This document shows positions 1-6,403 of a stretch of 8,000 bases of DNA, piece by piece. The DNA comes from an uncultured Spirochaetaceae bacterium. GTDB lineage: Bacteria > Spirochaetota > Spirochaetia > Sphaerochaetales > Sphaerochaetaceae. Under the pieces are notes generated by a model. That model had not been told where the DNA came from, searched no databases, and saw only the letters and a program-made list of their open reading frames with translations. Position 1 is the first letter of the stretch, and every line of letters starts with the position of its first letter. The position numbers were made by a program, and so were the translations under genes. The stretch spans positions 1 to 8,000 of the forward strand of contig CANRIJ010000069.1 in NCBI GenBank assembly GCA_947630635.1. The letters are read 5' to 3'.

Positions 1-51
1 CAAAGGGGGCAAAGATTCCTCTTGCGGTTGCAGAGAGAGTTCTCAGAAAGC

Positions 52-1119
52 TTAATTTCTAAAGGGATTCTCAAATCCAACTGGGTCTATATCCACGCTC
101 TTATCCTTCCCTTTGCCAATTACGATGTCATAGATGATCTTATCAAGCAGAATCGGAAGGATCTCCTGATTTGCGCTCTTTATCTCCGAGTCCATTCTTC
201 CGAGGTAGAGGATGATTGACTTCACATCTTGGAGTGTATAGTTGGAGAGACCCCTTCTCAGCATCTCCTCCTCTTTGAAGAAGACGCCCCTTCTCTCCTT
301 TCCCTTTGGGGCATAGAGGGAGAAGTAGGTTACATTCTTAAATGTATCTCTTAGGTCGCCGCTCTCCTCATAGTCGCTTATCACGGCCTCCAAGAGCCTG
401 AATTGATTTGAGATGAGGGAGAAGGTGCTGACTATTCTCTGCGGATCGTTTAGGAGTATGCTCTTTGAGATCAGAATCGAGTTTTCTAAATCTGAGCTCA
501 TCATAGAGGAAAACAGCGAGTATCCATCCTCGTCCTTTGCCCTGGATGTATAGCGCTCGATATCCTCGCCTGTTATCTTCTTTTTCTCTTTGTCGCTTGT
601 TGCAATGAAGTCGATTATCATATCGAGCAGAGAGATTATCTCGCTCTTTGTGTTCTCCACAGATCTGAGTATCTCATTGATTCCATCCTCTGTTATAAAG
701 TAGCCTCTCTCCCTGGCGCGCCTCAGAATAATGTCCTTTTTCTGGCTCTCATAGAGCTCATAGAATTTTTCAGCGCTCTTTATTTTATCCTGAAGCGAGG
801 AGGGTAGGTTAGTTGGCTTGAGATCGGACGTTGAGATTACCAGGTGGACGCTATTGCTGTCGTTTTTTGAGAACTCATCGATGACTGAGACTATCCTGTC
901 GCTCTTTTTGGCATTCTCAAAGTGCTTGATGGTGACGAATTTGAAAGAGGAGAAGAGCGAGCCCTCATTTAAATCGCTATAAAGCTCATCTGACTCATCC
1001 TCCCCTCCGATGTAGAGCTTCTCTTCCATATCGCTGTGAAGCGCTCTGTCGAGCTTTTTAAGCTCTTTGATTTTCTCATTCTTCATTCCCTCTTCGGGAC
1101 CAAGGAGGATATCAATCAT
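52..1119 (-). CDS. holA: DNA polymerase III subunit delta (HolA-like)
   Basis: This is probably the delta subunit of the clamp loader, which opens the beta sliding clamp so that it can be loaded onto primed DNA. The 355-residue length fits HolA (about 330-350). The N-terminus (MIDILLGPEEG, then a Lys/Glu-rich helix) resembles the usual delta start, although no nucleotide-binding site is expected. The C-terminal third has the HolA-type helical collar pattern: a DGYSLFSSMMSSD stretch around residue 195, ISNQFRLLEAVISDY around 240, and a final helical run ending LLDKIIYDIV. The start is taken at the ATG at 1119, not the upstream in-frame TTG at 1131, because a GAGG element (1126-1129) sits 6 nt upstream of the ATG. 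The ATG overlaps the HPr stop by 8 nt, so translation is likely coupled. Sequence similarity to well-studied HolA is low by eye; another AAA-related clamp-loader protein is the main alternative. Confidence 0.7.
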   Translation of the reverse strand: MIDILLGPEEGMKNEKIKELKKLDRALHSDMEEKLYIGGEDESDELYSDLNEGSLFSSFKFVTIKHFENAKKSDRIVSVIDEFSKNDSNSVHLVISTSDLKPTNLPSSLQDKIKSAEKFYELYESQKKDIILRRARERGYFITEDGINEILRSVENTKSEIISLLDMIIDFIATSDKEKKKITGEDIERYTSRAKDEDGYSLFSSMMSSDLENSILISKSILLNDPQRIVSTFSLISNQFRLLEAVISDYEESGDLRDTFKNVTYFSLYAPKGKERRGVFFKEEEMLRRGLSNYTLQDVKSIILYLGRMDSEIKSANQEILPILLDKIIYDIVIGKGKDKSVDIDPVGFENPFRN

Positions 1120-1387
1120 TTTCTTCCTCAAAAAACTTCTTCTCGAAGATGTCTCTTATCTCCTCCTCTGCTAGTCTCTCATCATCGCCGCTTATTTTGA
1201 GAATCAGCTTAGTGCCTTTTGTGGCACCAAGGGTGATTACGCCCATGATGCTCTTTGCATTTGCCTCTATTTCCCTATTTGACAGCGTGATTTTCGAGTC
1301 GAATTTCTGAGCTGTCTTAGCAATCAGATTTGCTGGGCGGGCATGGATTCCCGCTTTGTTTGAAACAATTAGCTCTGTGGTGATCAT
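1112..1387 (-). CDS. ptsH: HPr family phosphocarrier protein
   Basis: A 91-residue HPr, the small phosphocarrier of the phosphotransferase system. The active-site histidine is His15 in the motif GIHARPA, with Arg17 and Pro18 following. The regulatory serine is Ser46 in KSIMGV, the site that HPr kinase phosphorylates. The glycine-rich LGATKGT loop and a final acidic helix complete the normal fold. The start at 1387 is preferred over an in-frame upstream start at 1417 because it gives the canonical HPr N-terminus and forms an ATGA overlap with the hprK stop. The position directly after hprK, in an rpoN locus, suggests a regulatory role like that of NPr. No Enzyme I or sugar permease gene lies in this window, so whether it carries phosphate to any sugar transporter cannot be judged here. 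Confidence 0.93.
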   Translation of the reverse strand: MITTELIVSNKAGIHARPANLIAKTAQKFDSKITLSNREIEANAKSIMGVITLGATKGTKLILKISGDDERLAEEEIRDIFEKKFFEEEND

Positions 1388-2343
1388 TTTCTCTCTTCTT
1401 CTTTGCCTCTGAGCCAAGTCATGACTCCATCCTCGAATTCCTTTGAAGAGTCATGTCCCAGATACTTCAGCCTTTGGTTTCTGGCAGCTGTCTCTATGAG
1501 AATCGGAATGCTTCTCCCTGGCTTGATTGGGATTGTGATGCTTGGAATGCTTATTCCTATAATTTCCTCGCTCTTGTTCGATCCAAGCCTCTCATACTCT
1601 TTTTTGTTGTCCCATTCCTCTAGGTGTACAACAAGCTGGACCATGGACCTCTTCTTTACAGCTCCTGCTCCAAAGAGGTGCTCAATATTGATTATTCCAA
1701 TGCCTCTCACTTCCATGTTGTGCTGAAACTCAGGAACCTCTCCTGTTCCTAGAAGTATGGTGTCCTGAATGTTCTTGAGCCGCACAATGTCATCGCTTAC
1801 AAGGCGGTGTCCTCTCTCGATTAATGATAGGGCAGTCTCTGATTTTCCGATTCCGCTCTCTCCAAGGAGGAGAACCCCCAGTCCGTAGACCTCAACAAGA
1901 ACGCCGTGGATGCTTATGGTCTTAGCAAAGACCTCATCAAGCATCGAGTACATTCTTCTTGAGAAGTCTGCAGAGTCAAAGCCGGTAGTCAGCAGTGGAA
2001 GACTGTATTTTCCGGCAATCTCCTGGAGCTTCTTTGATGGAACATATGAGTCAGTGAAAATGCAGGCAGGGCAGCTCTCAAAAGAGAAGAGCTTATCTAT
2101 ATTCTCATATTCGCCCTTTTCCTCGAGCTTTATTATGTAGGTTCTCTCGCCCTGTCCGAAGAGCTGTACGGCTCTCTTGTCGTATTCATCAAAAAAGCCT
2201 GAGAGAGCAAGCCCCGGACGATTGATCTTGGGGCTCTTTATCTCTCTATCTAGGTCTGTTTTCTTGTCAATGAGACTGAGCCTGAGATAGCTCGAGTTGG
2301 TCTCTTCCAGGCTCAGTAGGTCTCTTAGTGTGAATTTAGGCAC
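1384..2343 (-). CDS. hprK: HPr(Ser) kinase/phosphorylase
   Basis: A 319-residue HPr kinase/phosphorylase, which phosphorylates HPr on Ser46 with ATP or pyrophosphate and can reverse the reaction. The N-terminal regulatory domain covers about residues 1-130. The catalytic domain shows His146 in SIHGVLVEVYGLG, the P-loop GESGIGKS at 161-168, the acidic pair in LVSDD at 181-185, and the family signature MEVRGIGIINIEHLFG at 210-225. All key residues appear intact, so the enzyme should be active. It uses a GTG start (2341-2343) placed 2 nt after the hpf stop, with a GAGG-like element overlapping that stop. Its own stop overlaps the HPr start (ATGA), so enzyme and substrate are translationally coupled. 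The family length of about 310-320 residues matches. Confidence 0.96.
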   Translation of the reverse strand: MPKFTLRDLLSLEETNSSYLRLSLIDKKTDLDREIKSPKINRPGLALSGFFDEYDKRAVQLFGQGERTYIIKLEEKGEYENIDKLFSFESCPACIFTDSYVPSKKLQEIAGKYSLPLLTTGFDSADFSRRMYSMLDEVFAKTISIHGVLVEVYGLGVLLLGESGIGKSETALSLIERGHRLVSDDIVRLKNIQDTILLGTGEVPEFQHNMEVRGIGIINIEHLFGAGAVKKRSMVQLVVHLEEWDNKKEYERLGSNKSEEIIGISIPSITIPIKPGRSIPILIETAARNQRLKYLGHDSSKEFEDGVMTWLRGKEEERK

Positions 2344-2345
2344 CC

Positions 2346-2642
2346 TCAGATTCCCATTGTCTTTTCTTTTTCTTTCTTTGCGGCACTCTGGATCTTATCA
2401 GCAAGCTTCTCTATGCCCTCATAGAGCTCGTATGTATCCTCGCTGACTGCCTTCTCTTTCTTCCATGCGAACTTCAGGAGTGCCTCCAAATGAAATCCAA
2501 TTCCCTTATTTTCCTTTCTTGCTGTGATATCAATTGTATTGAGGTAATCTTCAGCGAAAGCAAGCTTTTTAAGCTTCTTGTCTAAGAACTCCCTGTCCTC
2601 ATCTGTTACGTTGTAGCCGATTCCTCTAAATGAAATTTCCAT
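2346..2642 (-). CDS. hpf: ribosome hibernation promoting factor, short form (HPF/RaiA family)
   Basis: A 98-residue HPF/RaiA-type protein that binds the 30S subunit of idle ribosomes near the mRNA and tRNA sites. The N-terminus (MEISFRGIGYNVTDEDREFL) has the family pattern, followed by a helix with KLKKLAF, a beta strand (DITARKE) and a long basic C-terminal helix (LADKIQSAAKKEKEK). There is no C-terminal dimerisation domain, so this is the short form like E. coli HPF. Two in-frame ATGs lie 6 nt apart, at 2648 and 2642. The AAGGAG site abuts the first and sits 6 nt from the second, so 2642 is chosen. The gene follows rpoN, its usual neighbour in rpoN loci, which supports the call despite low similarity to the textbook sequences. 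Confidence 0.88.
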   Translation of the reverse strand: MEISFRGIGYNVTDEDREFLDKKLKKLAFAEDYLNTIDITARKENKGIGFHLEALLKFAWKKEKAVSEDTYELYEGIEKLADKIQSAAKKEKEKTMGI

Positions 2643-2648
2643 ATTCAT

Positions 2649-2654
2649 CTCCTT
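2649..2654 (-). promoter_or_regulatory. Shine-Dalgarno site that decides the hpf start
   Basis: The minus strand reads AAGGAG here, the strongest ribosome binding site in the window. It touches the ATG at 2648 with no spacer but stands 6 nt from the ATG at 2642, which makes the second ATG the likely start of hpf. Confidence 0.75.
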
Positions 2655-2683
2655 ACTAGAAGTTTACTACATAAAAGGCCAAT

Positions 2684-2697
2684 CAAGTAGTTACTTG
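2684..2697 (-). repeat. perfect 14-bp inverted repeat across the rpoN stop codon
   Basis: The sequence CAAGTA-GT-TACTTG is a perfect dyad with 6-bp arms, and the rpoN TAA stop lies within it. In RNA it could fold as a 5-bp stem with a 4-nt loop. It is AT-rich and has no clean U-run directly after it, so it does not look like a strong terminator. It lies at the one real gap in the operon, between rpoN and hpf, where it might mark an RNA-processing point or protect the upstream message. This role is inference; a chance dyad is possible. Confidence 0.4.
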
Positions 2698-4076
2698 TTT
2701 CTCTGAAAGCTGGAATCTATCATGAGCTCGCTTCTGTACTTTGCAACTGTGCGACGCGCAGCGCTTATTCCCTTCTCCTTGAGCATGTCAGAGATCTTTT
2801 GGTCAGATAGGGGCTTTCCGGACTTGTTTTCGCTGATTATTATCCTGATCATTTCCTTTATTGCATTCTTTGACGCCCCTACATTCGACTCTGAAGACAT
2901 CTGATTGGAAAAGAGGTACTTAATTGGAACGATTCCGAAATCTGTGTCTATGTACTTAGAGGAGGCGATTCTGCTGACAGTTGCCTCATGCACTCCAATC
3001 TCGTCTGCAACGTCTTTCATGGTGAGTCCCTTGAGATAGAGAGGCCCATAGAGAAAGAAGTCCTTTTGCTTCTCCATGAGAACTATGCCAGTCTTCTCAA
3101 GGGTGTTCTCCCTTAGGTTTACAAGGGATATCAGCGAGCTGGCTGAGCTTAGCTTCTCCTTCAGATACTTTAAGGCCTCTTTGTCTTTCTGGCTCTTTGA
3201 GGCCTTGAGACTCTCTTCCATCTCCTTGTAGCTGGGGTCTATCTCAATAAGGGGTATATTGTCTCTATTGAGCTTCATGAGAAGCTTTCCATCCTCTTTC
3301 TTGATGGAGAGCTCTGGGATAATGTACTCATCCCATTCTCCGGAGTACTTGAGTCCTGGGTAGGGGTTGAGTGTCTTCAAGATTGATAGCATTGAGGAGA
3401 CATCCTCTGTGTCTGTCTTCAGCTCTCTTGCAACTGCCTCAAGCTTACCGGCCTTGATATTCTCAAGCTGGCTGTAAATGAGCTTTCTAAAGAGTTCGAT
3501 CTCATCTTCTTTTGCGCCCTTTTCCTTGATTTGGAGCATTAAGGCCTCTCTCCAGTTTTTTGCTCCCACTCCGGTTGGCTCCATCTCCTGTATGGCCTTG
3601 ATGGCTCTTTCAAAGTGCTTTCTCTCTCCCTCGGGAAGGAGACTCTCTGGGTTCTCTCCAGTAAAGCCGAATCTATCGAGGCTGGTTATTATGGTCTCAG
3701 CGGCCTTTTTCTCCTCCTCATTAAGTCCGACGAGTCCAAGCTGTCCTATTAGGTGCTCCTGAAGTGTCTCAGAGGAGCTTCTTGTGTTTTCAAACCAGTT
3801 TGTGTCCTCCTTCTCTTCGCCAGTGAGGTCAGAGCCATAGTTGGAGGAGTCTGAGTAGGATTCATATCTATCAGAGTGCCTTCTATACTCATCCGAGTAT
3901 TGGCTATAGCTCATAGTAGGACTCTCTTTAATGGATATGGTGGGATTATTCTCGCTCTCTTTCTTGATCTTCTCGGATAGCTCTTCGTTTGAAAGCTGCA
4001 GTATCTCCATTGTCTGCAGAAGCTGAGTCGTTATTTTGAGCTCTTGTCTTAATGAGAGATCTGTTCTGATTTCCAT
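2691..4076 (-). CDS. rpoN: RNA polymerase sigma-54 factor
   Basis: Sigma-54, the alternative sigma factor that directs RNA polymerase to -24/-12 promoters and needs an ATP-using enhancer-binding activator. The 461-residue protein has all three regions. The glutamine- and leucine-rich region I (about 5-45) carries LSLRQELKITTQLLQTMEIL. The acidic, Ser/Tyr-rich linker (about 53-103) is low in complexity. The core-binding domain spans about 105-300. A helix-turn-helix region follows at about 351-370 (LTMKDVADEIGVHEATVSRI), and the diagnostic RpoN box ARRTVAKYR lies at 440-448. The ATG follows the lptB stop with no gap, and a GAGGG element at 4084-4088, 7 nt upstream, serves as ribosome binding site inside the end of lptB. 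The sigma factor appears complete and functional. Confidence 0.97.
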   Translation of the reverse strand: MEIRTDLSLRQELKITTQLLQTMEILQLSNEELSEKIKKESENNPTISIKESPTMSYSQYSDEYRRHSDRYESYSDSSNYGSDLTGEEKEDTNWFENTRSSSETLQEHLIGQLGLVGLNEEEKKAAETIITSLDRFGFTGENPESLLPEGERKHFERAIKAIQEMEPTGVGAKNWREALMLQIKEKGAKEDEIELFRKLIYSQLENIKAGKLEAVARELKTDTEDVSSMLSILKTLNPYPGLKYSGEWDEYIIPELSIKKEDGKLLMKLNRDNIPLIEIDPSYKEMEESLKASKSQKDKEALKYLKEKLSSASSLISLVNLRENTLEKTGIVLMEKQKDFFLYGPLYLKGLTMKDVADEIGVHEATVSRIASSKYIDTDFGIVPIKYLFSNQMSSESNVGASKNAIKEMIRIIISENKSGKPLSDQKISDMLKEKGISAARRTVAKYRSELMIDSSFQRNK

Positions 4077-4811
4077 TTATTTTCCCTCATCGAAATCCGA
4101 TCCGAAATAAATGTCCCTCGCCATGGTATTGGAGAGAACCTCTTCCTTTGTTCCAGAGACTAGAATCTCTCCATCGGAAATTATGTGTGCAGTGGTGGTT
4201 ATCTCAAGGGTGTCTCTGACGTTGTGATCTGTTAAGAGAATGCCTATGTTGCTATCGGCAAGCTGTCTTATTATCTGCTTGATCTCATAGACTGCCTTTG
4301 GGTCAATTCCTGCAAATGGCTCATCCAGAAGCAGGAATTTAGGGCTGGTTGCAAGGCTTCTGGCAATCTCTGTTCTTCTTCTCTCGCCTCCAGATAGGGT
4401 ATAGCCATACTGCTTTCTGACTCTGTCGATTCCGAAGTCGGAGAGAAGCATCTCAAGTCTCTCTTTCCTGTCTGCCTTTGAGAGCCCTGGCTGAGCTTGC
4501 AATATGAGCTTTATATTGTCTTCAACGGTTAGCTTTCTGAATATTGAGGCTTCCTGTGGAAGGTATGCAAGTCCCATTTTGCTTCTAAGGTGCATTGGAA
4601 GGGAGGTGATGTTCTCATCATTGACGAATATCTTTCCCCCATTTGCCTTGATAAAGCCTACAATCATGTAGAAAGTAGTGGTCTTTCCAGCGCCGTTGGG
4701 GCCTAAGAGCCCTGTGATATCCCCGGACTTCATCGAGAAGGAGATTCCCTTTACGACGTGTTTTCGACCATAGTATTTGGATAGATTCTCGACCCTTAGA
4801 ATATCATCCAT
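4077..4811 (-). CDS. lptB: lipopolysaccharide-type export ABC transporter ATPase LptB
   Basis: The cytoplasmic ATPase of the Lpt machine, which with LptF/G extracts glycolipid from the inner membrane and pushes it along the LptC-LptA bridge. The 244 residues contain every ABC element: Walker A GPNGAGKT at 37-44, the Q-loop Gln86 in YLPQEASIFRKLTV, the signature LSGGERRRTEIARSLA beginning at 139, Walker B FLLLDEPFAGID beginning at 159, and the switch His196 in LLTDHNVRDTL. The LSGGERRRxEIAR form and the DHNVRDTL motif are typical of LptB and separate it from amino-acid or sugar importers. Its start overlaps the lptA stop by 8 nt. LptF/G are not encoded in the window. Confidence 0.96.
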   Translation of the reverse strand: MDDILRVENLSKYYGRKHVVKGISFSMKSGDITGLLGPNGAGKTTTFYMIVGFIKANGGKIFVNDENITSLPMHLRSKMGLAYLPQEASIFRKLTVEDNIKLILQAQPGLSKADRKERLEMLLSDFGIDRVRKQYGYTLSGGERRRTEIARSLATSPKFLLLDEPFAGIDPKAVYEIKQIIRQLADSNIGILLTDHNVRDTLEITTTAHIISDGEILVSGTKEEVLSNTMARDIYFGSDFDEGK

Positions 4812-5430
4812 AGATACTGCCCTGTATTCTTCCGTCTAGGGAAATATTGTCATTTTCCACATCCACAGAGATTGCCTCTGAAGAGTACTTGTCTCCATCC
4901 CAGTCCACGCTAGCGTTTCCCCTGAGCGTCAGAAGGTCGTTGTTTCTATCAAAGATTATAGATTCGGCTTGACATGTCATAAGTCCGTCATCTGTGATCT
5001 TCTGAAGTGTTATGTTCTTTGAGAGCTCAAGTATCTCGCCCTTCATGTCATATAAAAGAGATCCTCCCATGGCAGATATCTCTTCTTTGGTGTCATCAAT
5101 CTCAAACCAGCTTGATATCAGGAGTCTTTCGCTTTCTCTGTCATACCAGAGGTCTCGCGTCCTTATCTCGATTCCTCTCTCCTCATCTGATACCACTGTA
5201 TAGCCAGTGCAGTTTACGTAGCGCCAGTCTGTTCCGGATAGGGTGATTCTATCGCTATTTATCACAAGCGTATCAACCGATACCCTCGCGCCATCTGATA
5301 GCACGACCTCTTCATGCCCCTCTGATAGATTCAGGGTGCTCTTTCCGCCGGAAAAGGTGATCTCATCTGCAGAGAATAATCTTATAGCAAGAATTGATAG
5401 TGTCAGTATGATAAGAGCCGTCCTTCTCAT
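4804..5430 (-). CDS. lptA: LptA/OstA-domain periplasmic protein
   Basis: A 208-residue secreted protein of the LptA/OstA family, which forms the beta-jellyroll bridge that carries glycolipid across the periplasm. It begins with a Sec signal (Arg-Arg, then a hydrophobic run to about residue 20, cleavage near LFSA/DE). The rest is nearly all short beta strands with alternating hydrophobic residues, for example GARVSVDTLVINSDRITLSG and the late repeat-like units LLTLRGNASVDWDGDKYSSE and ISLDGRIQGSIYG, the pattern expected of OstA domains. It is somewhat longer than E. coli LptA (185). The assignment as LptA rests on the fold pattern and on its place between lptC and lptB. It starts with an ATGA overlap on lptC; no strong ribosome binding site is visible, so coupling is likely. 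Confidence 0.85.
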   Translation of the reverse strand: MRRTALIILTLSILAIRLFSADEITFSGGKSTLNLSEGHEEVVLSDGARVSVDTLVINSDRITLSGTDWRYVNCTGYTVVSDEERGIEIRTRDLWYDRESERLLISSWFEIDDTKEEISAMGGSLLYDMKGEILELSKNITLQKITDDGLMTCQAESIIFDRNNDLLTLRGNASVDWDGDKYSSEAISVDVENDNISLDGRIQGSIYG

Positions 5431-5957
5431 TTGCTATTCAATACTCCCATATCCAGCGTCTTGAATGAGTAATTGGAGAATTTGAGGTCTCCAAAGAAAT
5501 CAGTTCCGCTGAATGTTCCATCACTTGATTTTACTCTTACCATTCCATTTGACTCTACAGTCTCATTATCGCTGTCAAATGTTATATTCTCACCCTGAAT
5601 TTCCATATCATCGGATACTTTTCTCATACTGACATTGCCCTCAAGCGTGAGAATCTTAGTCGAAGTATTCACACTGGCCTTATCTGCCTTTCCCTCTAGA
5701 TATATATCGTCATTCTCATCTCTCTGCTCAAAGGAAAAGTCCTCAAGAATCGCTCTATTGTCCTTAGAGTAGAATGTGATTGTGTCACCATAGAGCGTTA
5801 TCGGCTTCTGATCCTTTTGATTCAGTAGATATGTGGCCTTCTCAAGAACTATATCGGGGTGGGCCATCTTCTCCGCATTGCTCTCCTCCTCAGAGGAGAA
5901 CTTGCAAGATGAGAGAATAAATAGCGATAGCAATAGAAGAATAAGTGCTTTTTTCAA
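5427..5957 (-). CDS. lptC: LptC-like lipoprotein of the Lpt export system
   Basis: A 176-residue LptC homologue, the link between the LptBFG inner-membrane complex and LptA. Instead of the membrane helix used by E. coli LptC, it begins with a lipoprotein signal: MKK, a Leu/Ile-rich core, and the lipobox LSSC with Cys18 as the lipidated residue. After a polar Ser/Glu linker comes a beta-rich OstA-like domain (ITLYGDTITFYSKDNRAIL, then ILTLEGNVSMRKVSDDMEI), ending in the GTFSGTDFFGDLKFSNYSF segment typical of LptC C-termini. The start codon is TTG (5955-5957), overlapping the rseC stop by 4 nt (TTGA), with GGGAGAG about 8 nt upstream. A membrane-anchored lipoprotein would hold the domain at the inner-membrane surface just as a helix does. 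Confidence 0.85.
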   Translation of the reverse strand: MKKALILLLLSLFILSSCKFSSEEESNAEKMAHPDIVLEKATYLLNQKDQKPITLYGDTITFYSKDNRAILEDFSFEQRDENDDIYLEGKADKASVNTSTKILTLEGNVSMRKVSDDMEIQGENITFDSDNETVESNGMVRVKSSDGTFSGTDFFGDLKFSNYSFKTLDMGVLNSK

Positions 5958-6403
5958 AGAACCGGCTCTCCCTTGGCGTCTTCGCTTTCATTTTCTTCCA
6001 TCTTCTCTTCAATAACGCTCTCAACCTCTGGAATATATTCCCTCTTTCTCAGTCTGAAGAACAGAAATGAGACCAGAAATCCAATTCCAACCCCGATTAA
6101 TCCGGAGAGTAGCAATAGTCCCTCAGATCTTGTGAAGAGCTTTCCGATAAAGTAGCCAGGGATGAAGAGTATGAGTGGAAGCCCCAGTGACATAAAGACA
6201 GTGAAGATTGCCTTTCCCTCAGGGATATGAAGGCTTACTTTGTCTCCTGTCTTAATATCGACATTGTTTGGATTTATGGCCTCGAACTCTTTCTTCTTCT
6301 GAGTGCAGAAGAAGTTTCCCTTGCAGCCCTCACAGGCTCTCTTGTCGCATCCAACGGTTATCTTATCATCTTTTATGCTTATAACTCTGGCTTCTTGATT
6401 CAT
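5954..6403 (-). CDS. rseC: RseC/MucC (SoxR-reducing) family membrane protein
   Basis: A 149-residue protein of the RseC/MucC family. The N-terminal cytoplasmic part has the family's cysteine cluster, Cys19, Cys24, Cys27 and Cys33 (CDKRACEGCKGNFFC), able to bind metal or an iron-sulphur centre. Two membrane helices follow at about 67-90 and 93-115, then a strongly acidic C-terminal tail. Known members act on the SoxR redox sensor or on the sigma-E pathway, but neither partner nor an Rnf complex is encoded here, so the role in this organism is open. The start overlaps the ymdB stop by 4 nt (ATGA), with AAGG about 6 nt upstream. The family call is supported by cysteine spacing plus the two-helix layout. 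Confidence 0.85.
   Translation of the reverse strand: MNQEARVISIKDDKITVGCDKRACEGCKGNFFCTQKKKEFEAINPNNVDIKTGDKVSLHIPEGKAIFTVFMSLGLPLILFIPGYFIGKLFTRSEGLLLLSGLIGVGIGFLVSFLFFRLRKREYIPEVESVIEEKMEENESEDAKGEPVL

Noticed and set aside
1..80. Possible start of a further minus-strand gene after holA (open frame from a TTG at 78-80 to the window edge)
   Set aside because: Only about 26 codons are visible, with no ribosome binding site and no recognisable motif. A second frame is also open over the same bases, so the true frame cannot be chosen.
1112..1417. HPr starting at 1417 with an extra ten residues (MAQRQRRREK)
   Set aside because: The extension lies inside hprK and does not fit HPr N-termini. 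The ATG at 1387 gives the canonical protein and an ATGA overlap.
2643..2690. Sigma-54 or housekeeping promoter in the rpoN-hpf gap
   Set aside because: A TTGGCC/TGGCC sequence is present, but no GC pair lies at the required -12 distance. No -35/-10 pair with 16-18 bp spacing and a good -10 was found.
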